Shown: positions 37,769 to 46,808 of the stretch, piece by piece
Position numbering within the stretch: position 1 is the first letter of the stretch
Layout: every line of letters starts with the position of its first letter
Source: Fodinibius sediminis
GTDB taxonomy: Bacteria > Bacteroidota > Rhodothermia > Balneolales > Balneolaceae
DNA: 64,000 nt
Assembly: GCF_900182555.1 (NCBI RefSeq)
Contig: NZ_FXTH01000003.1
Span: forward strand, 281,901-345,900
Direction: 5' to 3'
The notes under the pieces: model-generated
Seen by the model: only the letters and a program-made list of their open reading frames with translations
What the model was told of the DNA's origin: nothing
Databases searched by the model: none
Program-made: the position numbers and the translations under genes

Positions 37769-38422
37769 ATGTTTGAAAACCGACAAGACGCGGGAAATCA
37801 ACTGGGTGAAGCGCTGGAGGAATACCAAGCCATGCAGCCGCTCATGCTGGGCATTCCACGGGGAGGCATCGAAGTGGGGTATTATGCAGCGCTGCACCTT
37901 GAGTGTGATTTTGATGCGATCATTGTACGCAAACTCGGCTATCCCCAGCAGCCTGAAGCTGCATTTGGAGCCCTCGCCGAAGATGGAAGCCTGTACCTGG
38001 ATCCATGGTCAAACCGGTATCTGAACAAGGAGATCATCAACAGGGTTAAGGAACGGGAAAAGAATGAGATTCAGCGCCGCATCCGGATGTACCGGGCCGG
38101 CGGGTCCCTGGCCAGTCTCGAGAACCGGATTGTGATTTTGATTGATGACGGCATCGCTTCCGGTGCGACGGTCTTTGCGGCTATTGCCATGTGCCAAAAG
38201 CAGAATCCCCAAAAACTGATCGTGGCGGCCCCCGTATCGGGCTACAGCAAACTCTCAAAGCTGAGTGCACAAACAGATGAGGTGATCATCCTGGAGAAAT
38301 ACCGAGATTTTTTTGCGGTATCGCAGGGGTACAGGAATTTCGGAAACCTGACGGACGAAGAGGTACTTCATTTTATGAAATTGTGGAGAAACAAATCGGC
38401 CGGTGAAGCTTCACAAGGCTAA
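37769..38422 (+). CDS. Predicted phosphoribosyltransferase
   Basis: 217 residues with the PRTase fold. The PRPP-binding loop is VILIDDGIASGATVFAAI (about residues 120-137) and the N-terminal part contains LGIPRGGIEVGYYAAL. Such putative PRTases of the stress type often accompany PRPP synthetase and dienelactone hydrolase-like genes. The base substrate is unknown. It is 135 bases after CapA and convergent with the efflux operon. Confidence 0.85.
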   Translation: MFENRQDAGNQLGEALEEYQAMQPLMLGIPRGGIEVGYYAALHLECDFDAIIVRKLGYPQQPEAAFGALAEDGSLYLDPWSNRYLNKEIINRVKEREKNEIQRRIRMYRAGGSLASLENRIVILIDDGIASGATVFAAIAMCQKQNPQKLIVAAPVSGYSKLSKLSAQTDEVIILEKYRDFFAVSQGYRNFGNLTDEEVLHFMKLWRNKSAGEASQG

Positions 38423-38542
38423 TACATCAGTATTCTTTTTATATCACAGGTGCAGGTGAAAAGGTGTCCCGGGGCAGTGGAAACCTGCCCAATCGTCTAT
38501 TATAGGCGGGTCAACGGCATCGCAGTCCCTCCTTAAGACTTA

Positions 38543-39721
38543 CTAAAGAATTTCTACCCGGTCTCCGGGCTGTATGTCGTATCGACCGGGATCAAGGACG
38601 ACCCGCTGGTTGGCGTCAACGCCCGACAGCACTTCAATCAGCTGGTCGCCAATGGGTTTGCCCAGTTCAACCGGGCACCGTTTGACAACCTGGTCCTGGA
38701 CGACCATAAGTTCGTTCCGGCCATCCTTCCCCTCTATGACGGCCGACCTGTCAACGGTGAGAATAGCCTGAAGCCTGGCATTCGCTGTCACTTTCTCATC
38801 GGTAAAGAACACTTTCGCACTCATATTCGGCTTGAATCGATTGTCAGGGGCAAGAAGCACGGTCTTGACTTCAATGGTATTTTTTGCGGGATCCACCGCA
38901 GGCATAATCTCGTAAATGGCAGCGGCGTACTCGGTTTCAGGATAAGCATCCAGGGTAACCACGGCCGATGATTCCATTGATATCTGGGCGATATCTTCCT
39001 GGTTGATATCGACGGTGACCAGTGTCCGGGAGTCGTCGGCCAGCCGGCATACGCCCTGTGTAGCCACTTCACCGGCCTCTACAAGTTTGTCAATGACAAT
39101 ACCCTCAAAGGGGGCCCGAATGACGCTGTTGTCAATCTGTGTATTCAGCAGTCGGAGGCTGGCCTGGGCGGCTGCCAGCTCGGTTCGGGCCTGTTGCAGG
39201 GAGGCCTCCGATACCGCTCCTCCCTCATACAGGTTTTGCATTCTCTGCAGGGTAGCCTCCAGGTCACGAACGCCAACCTGCTGAACGTCCCGTCGTGAAA
39301 GCAGCTCACTGCGGTCGAATTCGGCCAGGATGGCTCCGGCCTGAATCCGGTCGCCGATATTGAATGCAAGTCGGGAGACAGGGGTTTGTATCCGGGCGCT
39401 TATGGTCGCAATCCGGGGGTAGGTCACATAGCCGCTGGATCGCAGTATGGGCTGGGCCGCAGACCCGATACGCTGGTACGATACGATGGTGGTGGTAACC
39501 GGTACAGGCCGGTGAGCTTGCCACAGCAGATAGCCGGCGGCAAGAATCAAAAAGAAGAGCAGCCAGTAGGCCCAGCGTCGGATCCTGTGCCTTCGACCCA
39601 TCCCTTCTCGCCGGCGGGTCAACCGGGAGGCCAGCTGTTGAATGCGGGATTGTTCAGGCTCCCTGGCGGGCTCCTGCTTGCGGCTTTTACTGTGTTCTGT
39701 GAATTCTGTTGATGGTTGCAT
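38543..39721 (-). CDS. HlyD/RND-type periplasmic adaptor of the ABC efflux operon
   Basis: 392 residues from ATG 39721 (ATG 39757 would overlap the TolC gene by 16 bases). One membrane anchor (RWAYWLLFFLILAAGYLLW, about 65-85) is followed by biotinyl-lipoyl-like and coiled-coil segments (VRDLEATLQRMQNLYEGGAV, about 155-185) and an adaptor barrel. It is the last gene of a five-gene operon and links the inner-membrane pump to the TolC-like channel. Confidence 0.88.
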   Translation of the reverse strand: MQPSTEFTEHSKSRKQEPAREPEQSRIQQLASRLTRRREGMGRRHRIRRWAYWLLFFLILAAGYLLWQAHRPVPVTTTIVSYQRIGSAAQPILRSSGYVTYPRIATISARIQTPVSRLAFNIGDRIQAGAILAEFDRSELLSRRDVQQVGVRDLEATLQRMQNLYEGGAVSEASLQQARTELAAAQASLRLLNTQIDNSVIRAPFEGIVIDKLVEAGEVATQGVCRLADDSRTLVTVDINQEDIAQISMESSAVVTLDAYPETEYAAAIYEIMPAVDPAKNTIEVKTVLLAPDNRFKPNMSAKVFFTDEKVTANARLQAILTVDRSAVIEGKDGRNELMVVQDQVVKRCPVELGKPIGDQLIEVLSGVDANQRVVLDPGRYDIQPGDRVEIL

Positions 39722-39741
39722 GATCTTCTTGTCTGGTTCGG

Positions 39742-41109
39742 TTATGGGGTGTGCCACGTCCGGGTTATTTCTTTGCCAACGGTTGTTTCGAGGTCCAGCA
39801 GGGCCCCGGCAATATCCGACTTGGTCTTGAGCAGCGCTGCCGCGGCAGAGGTTTTGGCCATCATGATTTTGAGATACTCCATGCGTGAAATATTGCCGTA
39901 TGCAAGGGCCTGTTCAGCTGTGGCTATGTTGGCCTCCGATTGGTCCACCAGCAACCGGTTTTGGCCGGCCAGCACGTACAGGTTTTCCAGGTGACTGAGT
40001 GCCGCCTGGATTTCGGAGCTGATCTGTCGCTCCAGCCGATATGCCTGTTCCCGGTATTCCTTCTGCAGCGCCAGCGCCCGGTTTTTCTGGGATTGTATCC
40101 TGCGGCCGTCAAAGAGAGGATAGGTGAACCCGATGCCGACCCGCCAGTTTACGGGGTCCAGCCCGCGGCTGCTCAACCCCGAATAATATCCGAACGCCTC
40201 CGGTCCGAAGTAGGAAAAATCGGACTGCAGTATCAGCGTGGGATACTTGAGGGCCTCAATGGATTTTGCCAATGCAGCCTGTTGCCTGCTTTTAACCTGC
40301 AGCTGACCGATATCGGCACGCAGCTCTGTGGCCTCCTGGTACAACCGCGCATGCAGCCCGGACAGCTCCTGCCGCCCGGGCCCGGCGGGAAGGGGGCCGC
40401 GGGTCTCAAAATTGATATGCTGTCGCCCGGTCAGGGACGCAAGCTGGACCAGGGACCTGCGGTATTCGTTACGGGCCACGGTCTGTTGAGACATTATATT
40501 TTGCAGGGTGACCCGCGCTTCCAGTGCTTCTGCAGACAGGGCGACGCCATTTTGAATTCGTACGTCATGGATGCGGGCCAGCTCCCGTGCCAGCGGGAGG
40601 ACCTCCGCATAGACACTGTCCAGCTTCTGGTAATAAAGGGACTGGTAGAAAAATCGGCGTACCTGTCGGCGCAGCTGCAGATGCTGCTGGTCATACTCTG
40701 CGGATACAAGCTGCGTCTGCATGCGGGCCGCATCAACGGCATGTCGCGTTTTGCCGAAGTCATAAACCATCTGGCTGAGTTCCAGCCGCGAAATAAAGGT
40801 GTTGCGCGTTCCCTGGCGGGCCAGCGCGGTGTCGTTCTCAAATTCGACCGGAATGCGGGGGGCTTCATTGGCATGGCTCAGGTTGACCCGGAACTGAAGG
40901 GTGGGCCAGTAATCCGCTTTTTGGAGCAGCAGGTCCTGCCGGGCCGCTTCGCGGGCATGGTCATACTGCCCCTTCAGGGAGCCTTCCTCCTCGGCAAGCG
41001 ACAGCGCTTCGTCCAGCGTCAGGATCTGCTGCTGGGCGTAGATCAGCTTCGGGCCGCAGATGGCAAGGCTGAAAACCGAGATGAGTACGAGGACGATTGT
41101 TGTTTTCAT
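39742..41109 (-). CDS. TolC-family outer-membrane efflux protein
   Basis: 455 residues from ATG 41109, giving a signal peptide (KTTIVLVLISVFSLAICG); the longer upstream reading is an antisense-like extension. The rest is an OEP repeat protein with long helices (SLAEEEGSLKGQYDHAREAA, and GRRIQSQKNRALALQKEYRE near the C-terminus). It forms the exit channel of the tripartite pump. Located between the second FtsX permease and the adaptor. Confidence 0.9.
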   Translation of the reverse strand: MKTTIVLVLISVFSLAICGPKLIYAQQQILTLDEALSLAEEEGSLKGQYDHAREAARQDLLLQKADYWPTLQFRVNLSHANEAPRIPVEFENDTALARQGTRNTFISRLELSQMVYDFGKTRHAVDAARMQTQLVSAEYDQQHLQLRRQVRRFFYQSLYYQKLDSVYAEVLPLARELARIHDVRIQNGVALSAEALEARVTLQNIMSQQTVARNEYRRSLVQLASLTGRQHINFETRGPLPAGPGRQELSGLHARLYQEATELRADIGQLQVKSRQQAALAKSIEALKYPTLILQSDFSYFGPEAFGYYSGLSSRGLDPVNWRVGIGFTYPLFDGRRIQSQKNRALALQKEYREQAYRLERQISSEIQAALSHLENLYVLAGQNRLLVDQSEANIATAEQALAYGNISRMEYLKIMMAKTSAAAALLKTKSDIAGALLDLETTVGKEITRTWHTP

Positions 41110-41120
41110 AATGACTTTTG

Positions 41121-42278
41121 TTAACTGTTCAGGGCTTCGATAATGGGCATGCGGGTGGCATGGCGAGCTGGTATCCAGCCTCCGATCAACCCCATGGCCA
41201 GTGAGAAGAGGAAGCCTGTAATAATGAGAAAAGGGGTTATGGTGAGCTTGAAGCTCACGTAGCCGAGCCCGGTCAGGGGCGTCCGGAAAGTGGTGCCCTG
41301 CAGGACATAGACGAAAATCGTTGCCAAAAGCCATCCAAGTACAGCCATGATCAGGGTCTCGAGGAGGGTGGCCCACCGCACCGCTGAAGCGGGGAATCCG
41401 ATGGCCCGCAGTGCACCGATTTCGCCGGTGCGATCGGCGAGAGAAGCATACATGGTATTCATGGCACTGAATGTCGCACCGATGGAAAGAATGAAAGCGA
41501 TGAACCAGGTAAGGGCCTTAAATCCCTGGGCAGCCGTGGTTCCCTGGGCAAAGTACTGCTTCTCTGAGATGGCGTAGACAAACAGTTTGGGGTCGCTGTT
41601 CAGTTTTTCAACCAGGGCGGGCATCGCCCGGGGGCTGTTAATGACCATCCAGACGCTGGAAAATTCATAGAGGTCAAAGGCTGAAGCCATGTTGCCCGTG
41701 GATGTCCAGACTTCTGATTCGAAGGGCGATCCGTTGTCCCGGAAGACCCCGACGACCCGCCATATCTGCCGGTTTGCCGTGAACACATCCCCTATATGGG
41801 CTCCCATACCCTCAAAGATGGTTTCCCCGAGAATAACTTCATTGTAGGCGGAGGCATCAAAAAAACGTCCTGCAACCAGGGTCATGTGATAATGTACGCT
41901 CCGGGCCTTCTCGAGATCCACGCCCCGGAAGTTGACTTGTATTCTCTCTCCCGACAGGGTTTCGACGTAGCTTGTTTTAACCATTTCGGCCGAGGTCACG
42001 GGGCGGCCGTCAGCATTGAGCTTGAGTTCGGGATACAGTCCAATGGTTGAAACATCGCCGGTGTCAATGCGGCTTTGGTTTTCTGTGGTGGCGTTCCTGT
42101 TGAGAACGAACAGGCGGTTGTCGGCACCGGCGGAGATAAGCGTTGCATTCACCCCCTGAACCATGGCAAGCAGGGCGAGGAGGACAAGCACAACAAGCGC
42201 AAAGGAAGCTACCGTGACAAGCGTGGACACCTTGCGCTGGAACAAACTCTTGATGCTATAGGATACCGGGATTTTCAT
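41121..42278 (-). CDS. FtsX-like ABC transporter permease (second copy)
   Basis: 385 residues with the MacB/FtsX plan: an N-terminal helix (VASFALVVLVLLALLAMVQG), a periplasmic domain of about 200 residues and three C-terminal helices (TWFIAFILSIGATFSAMNTM ... LITGFLFSLAMGLIGGWIPA). It overlaps the first permease by 4 bases (42275-42278). With the ATPase it makes an efflux or lipoprotein-type exporter. Confidence 0.92.
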   Translation of the reverse strand: MKIPVSYSIKSLFQRKVSTLVTVASFALVVLVLLALLAMVQGVNATLISAGADNRLFVLNRNATTENQSRIDTGDVSTIGLYPELKLNADGRPVTSAEMVKTSYVETLSGERIQVNFRGVDLEKARSVHYHMTLVAGRFFDASAYNEVILGETIFEGMGAHIGDVFTANRQIWRVVGVFRDNGSPFESEVWTSTGNMASAFDLYEFSSVWMVINSPRAMPALVEKLNSDPKLFVYAISEKQYFAQGTTAAQGFKALTWFIAFILSIGATFSAMNTMYASLADRTGEIGALRAIGFPASAVRWATLLETLIMAVLGWLLATIFVYVLQGTTFRTPLTGLGYVSFKLTITPFLIITGFLFSLAMGLIGGWIPARHATRMPIIEALNS

Positions 42279-43435
42279 AGGCTGTGTAAAACATTGATAA
42301 CATTGATTCTTGATGCATTGTAGGCGGGTACCAGGCTGCTGACGATACCCAGCAGGACGGCCAGTACCAGGGCCGTGGTGAATACGGCCGGGCGGACGAT
42401 GAAGTTGAAAGTCAGCCCGAGCGAGAGCGTCAAATCACTCATGTTGAACAGTGCGTAGGCGGCGCCTGCACCGATGAGACCCGCCACCACGGAGGTAAAC
42501 ACGGCCTCCCCGACAACAAGCCCCAGGATCCTGATCGGGGTGTAGCCGAGCGCCTTCATGAGTGCAATCTCTTTCCGCCGTTCACGCATCGAAAGAGCGA
42601 TGGTATTGATGGTGATGAGCAGAATCGTGAAGAGCACCACCGTGGAGATCACCCGGATGATTAACTGTATGGTTGCCGTATAGGATGTCAGCTGCGCCAG
42701 CATGGACCCTTCGGTCTGCACACTCACTTCTCTCGGGCCTATGCTGTAGTAGTCGGTTACCGCCTTGATGACCGGCAGGATGCTGGCGGGATTTTCCAGC
42801 CGGAGCCAGTAGATGGCAACCCGCCCGGGTTTGTTGACGATGCTTTCGTAGTAGGGGCGGTGGATCAGGATGCGGTTGTCCATCTGATCCGTGGCTTCCG
42901 GTACGCTCGGATAGACGCCGCTGATGACCAGCTCCAGATCGGCCTTGTGCTGCAGCGACCGCAGGGTGATGGCATCACCCGGTCTCCATCCGTAGGCCTG
43001 CATGATCTGCTTACCCACGATGGCTCCGTTGCGCCGTTTAATAAAATCTTCGTACTGGTCAGGGGGGATGTAGGAGGCTGTGGATTCAAAAACCTTCCGG
43101 TAGCTCTCCGGGTCAACCAGCAATCCAATGTAATAGGTGGTGGCCCTTTTCATGCCCAGAATGTCAAAGCTGGTGGGCGTAACGGACCGGACCCCCTCAA
43201 AACGCTCGAGCTGCGACCAGTAGCCTTCCGGCAGCGACCTCCGGGGACCGCTGTATTTTTCAATGACGCCCACTCTCGTTTCCCCGGCTCCGCGCGCAAC
43301 CTGGAATTCCATGGCGGTAAGGACCGATTGGAGCATGGTGAAAATAAACAAGGCCAAAGCGACGGCTCCCATGGTCAGGAAGGTTCTTTTCTTGTTGCGG
43401 AGCAGGTTTTTGCCTATCAGGATCAGCCATTTCAT
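42275..43435 (-). CDS. FtsX-like ABC transporter permease (first copy)
   Basis: 386 residues, same plan as the second permease but clearly divergent, so the pump is probably a heterodimer. An N-terminal helix (RTFLTMGAVALALFIFTMLQ), a large periplasmic domain and C-terminal helices (VISTVVLFTILLITINTIAL) are seen. It lies 21 bases after the ATPase. Confidence 0.92.
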   Translation of the reverse strand: MKWLILIGKNLLRNKKRTFLTMGAVALALFIFTMLQSVLTAMEFQVARGAGETRVGVIEKYSGPRRSLPEGYWSQLERFEGVRSVTPTSFDILGMKRATTYYIGLLVDPESYRKVFESTASYIPPDQYEDFIKRRNGAIVGKQIMQAYGWRPGDAITLRSLQHKADLELVISGVYPSVPEATDQMDNRILIHRPYYESIVNKPGRVAIYWLRLENPASILPVIKAVTDYYSIGPREVSVQTEGSMLAQLTSYTATIQLIIRVISTVVLFTILLITINTIALSMRERRKEIALMKALGYTPIRILGLVVGEAVFTSVVAGLIGAGAAYALFNMSDLTLSLGLTFNFIVRPAVFTTALVLAVLLGIVSSLVPAYNASRINVINVLHSL

Positions 43436-43456
43436 AGCAGTGCGTTAATCAAGAAT

Positions 43457-44182
43457 TTATCGGTGGCTTGCCTCCAGATCGTCACTCCGGAAGCGTTTAT
43501 CACGTTCATTTTCAACGATCAGGCCTTTTTGGAGGTACCGGATGTCGCCGGCGCGCTCTGCAGCATGGGGGTCGTGGGTTACCATGATGATAGTTTTGCC
43601 AAGATCCTGGTTTAACGTGTCAAACAGGGCCAGAACCTCGTTGGTGGAATCGTAGTCGAGGTTTCCGGTTGGTTCATCGGCAATAATGATAAGCGGGTCG
43701 GTCACGATGGCTCGTGCAATGCACACACGCTGTTGTTGTCCGCCCGACAGTTGCCGGGGATAGTAGCCCGTTCGGTCTTCAAGTCCCACAATCGAAAGGG
43801 CCGCCTCTGCCAGCGACTTGCGCTCGCTTCTGCCCAGGTTGAACAGCAGAAGGGGGAGTTCAACGTTTTCAAATGCTGTAAGCACCGGCATCAAATGGTA
43901 CTGCTGGAAAATGAAGCCGACATGTTCAAGCCTCCACGCGGAAAGAGCGGATTCGGAGAGCCCGGTTATGTTGCGTCCGTTCACAACAACTTCACCGGTA
44001 GTGGGAGTATCCAGTCCTGAAATGATATTGAGCAGGGTGGATTTTCCGGATCCCGAGGGGCCCATCAGCGCAATGAAATCACCGCCCTGAACCCGCAGGT
44101 TGATGTCCTCGAGCACACGCGTTTCTATCTCTCCTTTCCTGTAGATCTTGCTGACGTGTGATATATCTAATAATGCGGACAT
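43457..44182 (-). CDS. ABC transporter ATP-binding protein (MacB/LolD type)
   Basis: 241 residues from ATG 44182 (44194 is an alternative). Walker [10 protein letters not shown], signature LSGGQQQR and Walker [14 protein letters not shown] are intact. The LolD/MacB subfamily fits, with [16 protein letters not shown] after Walker A. It is the first gene of the operon ATPase-permease-permease-TolC-adaptor, a MacAB-TolC-like tripartite pump. The exported compound is unknown. Confidence 0.94.
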   Translation of the reverse strand: MSALLDISHVSKIYRKGEIETRVLEDINLRVQGGDFIALMGPSGSGKSTLLNIISGLDTPTTGEVVVNGRNITGLSESALSAWRLEHVGFIFQQYHLMPVLTAFENVELPLLLFNLGRSERKSLAEAALSIVGLEDRTGYYPRQLSGGQQQRVCIARAIVTDPLIIIADEPTGNLDYDSTNEVLALFDTLNQDLGKTIIMVTHDPHAAERAGDIRYLQKGLIVENERDKRFRSDDLEASHR

Positions 44183-44605
44183 GGGGCCGGCCACTGGTTT
44201 TCAGCTATCGTTTGCAACTGGAATAAATTAGATAGAACAGCGGCGCAGTACAGAAGGCGATAGCAGGGAGTTTTTGTGAGAGGAATAGCAGGAATGAAGT
44301 AATGATATTCCTTACTTACCGTCGGTTGATCCGCCCGGGATTACCCTGTTTGGGGCAGGGGGATGAAGCTGTGGACATGCGTTTCGTTCAGGTGCCGGCA
44401 GGTGGTTGATGATAATCCCCGGAGGCAGGCGGCAATGGAGTATAGTAAGCCGATACGCTTATACTGCCTGAGCTGACCCCGGGGATCATTGTTTTAACGA
44501 AAGAGTACGCTGCTGAATGAAGTTGTGAGACTTCCGGCGCGGTTAGATCGATGGCCGAAAAACAAGAATTTCCATGTAATGCAGCAGCATACGCTTTGTT
44601 TCATC
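44183..44605. other. Intergenic region upstream of the efflux operon
   Basis: 423 bases upstream of the ABC operon. Apart from the hairpin at 44408-44490 nothing was recognized. No plausible small gene was seen in any frame. Confidence 0.4.
44408..44490. repeat. Long imperfect hairpin upstream of the efflux operon
   Basis: Nested inverted repeats in the gap between the first PepSY-like gene and the ABC operon. Outer arms are ATGATAATCCCCGG and CCGGGGATCAT (44409-44422 / 44479-44489, with a two-base bulge). A middle pair is AGGCAG/CTGCCT, and the tip is AGTATAGTAAGC / GCTTATACT around loop CGATAC. Possibly a structured leader, a terminator or a repeat element. No T-run follows on the - strand. 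Confidence 0.5.
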
Positions 44606-45136
44606 CTAGCCTCCCAGCAGACGGGCGCGTCTTACTTTGTTGCCCATGGGGTCAAAGTAAACGGATTTCTTCTCTCCATTTCGCTGCAGGTACACTTTGT
44701 ACGTCTTCCGGTCTTCGCGAAAGTCCCTGATCACTTCCTGGTCGCCGGTGACTTTCCAGCCTTTGTATTCTTCTTCTGAGTCCAGTTTATCCATGATGGC
44801 ACGAGGCAGCGGGGCATCAGTGATGGTTGTCTTGGAGTACCTCAGTTTTCCGTGCTTGCTATAAACGGCACGAACCTTGTAGTTTCTTCCGGTTCCCTCA
44901 ACAACGTAATGATCCGCACCTTGCAGCGGTGTCCAATTTCGGGTTTCCTGGCCCGAGGTATACCATTTGGTTTGATTCATGTCCCAGGAGGGAAAATCAG
45001 TATGGATGGCTCTGACAATGGCTTGCGGAATCTGGTTCTGGTTCAGTTCCTTTTTTTGCGCTTTCAGGGGTACGGAAACGGCCAAAAAAAGTAGTAAAGC
45101 AGCGAATGTGAATACCGGTTTTATGAGTGTTTTCAT
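44606..45136 (-). CDS. Secreted PepSY-like protein, copy 1
   Basis: 176 residues with a signal peptide (IKPVFTFAALLLFLAVSVPLKA) and a PepSY-like (PF11396-type) domain: IPQAIVRAIHTDFPSW, DHYVVEGTGRNYKVRAVYS, YKGWKVTGDQEVIRDFREDRK. It ends FDPMGNKVRRARLLGG. Its tandem paralogue lies at 45580-46068. The likely place is the periplasm. The ligand is unknown. A shared motif lies 176-194 bases upstream of both starts. Confidence 0.85.
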   Translation of the reverse strand: MKTLIKPVFTFAALLLFLAVSVPLKAQKKELNQNQIPQAIVRAIHTDFPSWDMNQTKWYTSGQETRNWTPLQGADHYVVEGTGRNYKVRAVYSKHGKLRYSKTTITDAPLPRAIMDKLDSEEEYKGWKVTGDQEVIRDFREDRKTYKVYLQRNGEKKSVYFDPMGNKVRRARLLGG

Positions 45137-45264
45137 CGTTTGTTCCTTCCTTCTATTATGAGTTTTTTCAGATAGTTGTATCAGATTGACGAGGCTTTTA
45201 AATTCAACAGAGCAGATCTGAATTTCTTGTGTCTGTCGGGCTGCTTTCTTGCAGTAGAGACAAT

Positions 45265-45276
45265 TTATGGATTCCC
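45265..45276 (-). promoter_or_regulatory. Second shared upstream block, copy 1
   Basis: On the - strand GGGAATCCATAA, 129 bases upstream of the copy 1 start. The same block reads GGGAATGCATAA (11 of 12) at 46196-46207, 128 bases upstream of copy 2. It could include a promoter -10 region. Confidence 0.4.
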
Positions 45277-45311
45277 GCTACAGTTGATTCAGGGCTTAGC
45301 GATAGTTTAGC

Positions 45312-45330
45312 TGTGGAGAGAATACCTACA
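45312..45330 (-). promoter_or_regulatory. Shared 19-bp upstream motif, copy 1
   Basis: TGTAGGTATTCTCTCCACA on the - strand, 176 bases upstream of the copy 1 start codon. It matches the motif 46244-46262 at 16 of 19 positions, with outer arms TGTAG/C-ACA that are partly symmetric. Probable operator. Confidence 0.5.
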
Positions 45331-45401
45331 GCTGTATCTGTGATGCAGTGATGTGACTGTCATAAGAAATAGGAGAACAGTGGGATAAAAAACAATGCCG
45401 G

Positions 45402-45467
45402 CGGGGAAGCAGGTCTTGCTCAAAATCCGTTCTTCCTCTTTTTATGGAAAGAATCCCTGCTTCCCCG
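45402..45467. repeat. 12-bp perfect inverted repeat with 42-bp spacer
   Basis: CGGGGAAGCAGG at 45402-45413 is the exact reverse complement of 45456-45467. It lies between the two PepSY-like genes and may be a transcription stop for copy 2 or a footprint of a mobile element. No target duplication was identified. Confidence 0.45.
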
Positions 45468-45579
45468 GACTGTCGCTGCTGTTGAGGCATTGGCTTCCCT
45501 TAATCAAGCACAATGATCTGCCGTTCGCTGCATTGATGCCAGTTCCCGTGCATAACCTCTCCCTAGCCAGCCCGTCCGG

Positions 45580-46068
45580 TCACGAACTTGGCCGTTTTTT
45601 ATCTCCATCCCGTTCCAGGTGCACATGATAGATTTTCTGGTCTTCTCTAAAGTTCCTTATAATTTCCTGGTCGCCGGTAACCTTCCATCCCTTGTACTCT
45701 TTCTCTGATGCAATCTTGTCCAGGATGGCACGGGGAATTGGGGCATCGGAAATGGTCATTTTTGAATACCGCAGTTTTCCATCCTTCTCATACACGGCGT
45801 GTACACGGTAGTTTTTCCCAGAGACCTCGACCACATAATGATCAACCTCAGCCTTGTTGATGGGGGCCCATCCCCTGGTTCTCATACCGTAGGAATACCA
45901 TTTTGTTTTTGTGATATCCCAGCATGGGAAGTCCGTTTGGATGGATTTTACGATTTCTGTCGGGACCTGTTCAGCTTTGAGTTCGGCCTGGGCTTTCAGG
46001 GGTCCTGCGATCGACGACAGGATAAGTAAAACGACAAATGCGATTACAGATTTTATTTGTGGTGTCAT
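45580..46068 (-). CDS. Secreted PepSY-like protein, copy 2 (C-terminally shortened)
   Basis: 162 residues from ATG 46068 (the upstream extension is not credible). Closely related to copy 1: signal peptide, IVKSIQTDFPCWDITKTKWYS, DHYVVEVSGKNYRVHAVYE, YKGWKVTGDQEIIRNFREDQK. It ends GDKKRPSS where copy 1 continues KSVYFDPMGNKV. The alternative frame after the AAAAAA run reads differently, so an indel may have removed the last 15-20 residues. The domain core is intact. Confidence 0.82.
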   Translation of the reverse strand: MTPQIKSVIAFVVLLILSSIAGPLKAQAELKAEQVPTEIVKSIQTDFPCWDITKTKWYSYGMRTRGWAPINKAEVDHYVVEVSGKNYRVHAVYEKDGKLRYSKMTISDAPIPRAILDKIASEKEYKGWKVTGDQEIIRNFREDQKIYHVHLERDGDKKRPSS

Positions 46069-46195
46069 GTTGATTTCCTCTCTCTCTTTGCTGTCAAATG
46101 TGGGCTTTCTGTTCGGTGAGCACAGGATTAACCGCTGAAAATACAAAAGGCAGCCTTTCCTGGGCCATGACCCATTGACTTCCAGTGGGGTTACG

Positions 46196-46207
46196 TTATG
46201 CATTCCC
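46196..46207 (-). promoter_or_regulatory. Second shared upstream block, copy 2
   Basis: GGGAATGCATAA on the - strand, 128 bases upstream of copy 2. It matches the block at 45265-45276 at 11 of 12 positions. Confidence 0.4.
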
Positions 46208-46243
46208 TGCCGATGCGATAACGGGGTACAGCGCTCTTAGAGG

Positions 46244-46262
46244 TGTAGAGCAAATACCTACA
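46244..46262 (-). promoter_or_regulatory. Shared 19-bp upstream motif, copy 2
   Basis: TGTAGGTATTTGCTCTACA on the - strand, exactly 176 bases upstream of the copy 2 start codon, as for copy 1. Outer arms TGTAG/CTACA form a 5-bp inverted repeat. Confidence 0.5.
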
Positions 46263-46315
46263 CGGTTGATTGGAGGGGGCGGCTGTCCGGTGCGGTATAA
46301 CTGATAAAGGACTAT

Positions 46316-46534
46316 TTAGTCTCTTTTTTGGGAATAATAAGCATCGACCTTGTTAAATATGTCTTCCAGCGCCCCCTCTCTGAACAGCCCGGTGGCAAAT
46401 ATCTCCTTTTCCCCGTTGGAAAAAGTGATATGCGTCTGTCCAATCAGGTGATACTTTTTTTCTCTTATTTTGTAAAACCCCTTGTAGTTCTTGGTGATAT
46501 AATACTCCTGCAAGCGGCGGTCAACGTCTATCAT
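46316..46534 (-). CDS. Small hypothetical protein (72 aa)
   Basis: 72 residues, cytoplasmic by composition, no recognized family. It contains a short beta-rich run: EYYITKNYKGFYKIREKKYH and LIGQTHITFSNGEKEIFATG. The good spread of residues and clean ATG support a real gene. It might be part of a small modulator of unknown function. Placed between PepSY copy 2 and the Na/Pi transporter. Confidence 0.6.
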   Translation of the reverse strand: MIDVDRRLQEYYITKNYKGFYKIREKKYHLIGQTHITFSNGEKEIFATGLFREGALEDIFNKVDAYYSQKRD

Positions 46535-46808
46535 GGGTTCAATAAATTATAGCGAAAACAATACGAATGTAATAAAATAAAGCATTGGCTGTAATAGATG
46601 CTAAAGTAGCTGATGGGTAGAAAAAAGTGCGTAATAGAAAGGCTGATTGCTTTATCAGGGAATCCCCTACATTGAGAGCCTCGATGGCTGGGCCAAAAGT
46701 TCCAGAATACCATTAAGAAGAATAAAAACATCTTATTATATTTCCAGCCTTGGTTTTGGAGCTGACATACATTTCGATGGACGATCAACAATCACATTTA
46801 AAGGAAGA

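Larger units (their letters stand above)
45137..45579. other. Intergenic region between the two PepSY-like genes
   Basis: 443 bases holding the control region of copy 1. It contains the shared motif at 45312-45330, a second shared block at 45265-45276, and a 12-bp perfect inverted repeat (45402-45413 / 45456-45467) separated by 42 bases. No gene was recognized here. Confidence 0.5.

Noticed and set aside
39940..41124. 394-codon + frame antisense to the TolC gene
   Set aside because: Mirror of the TolC coding strand; no recognizable domain.
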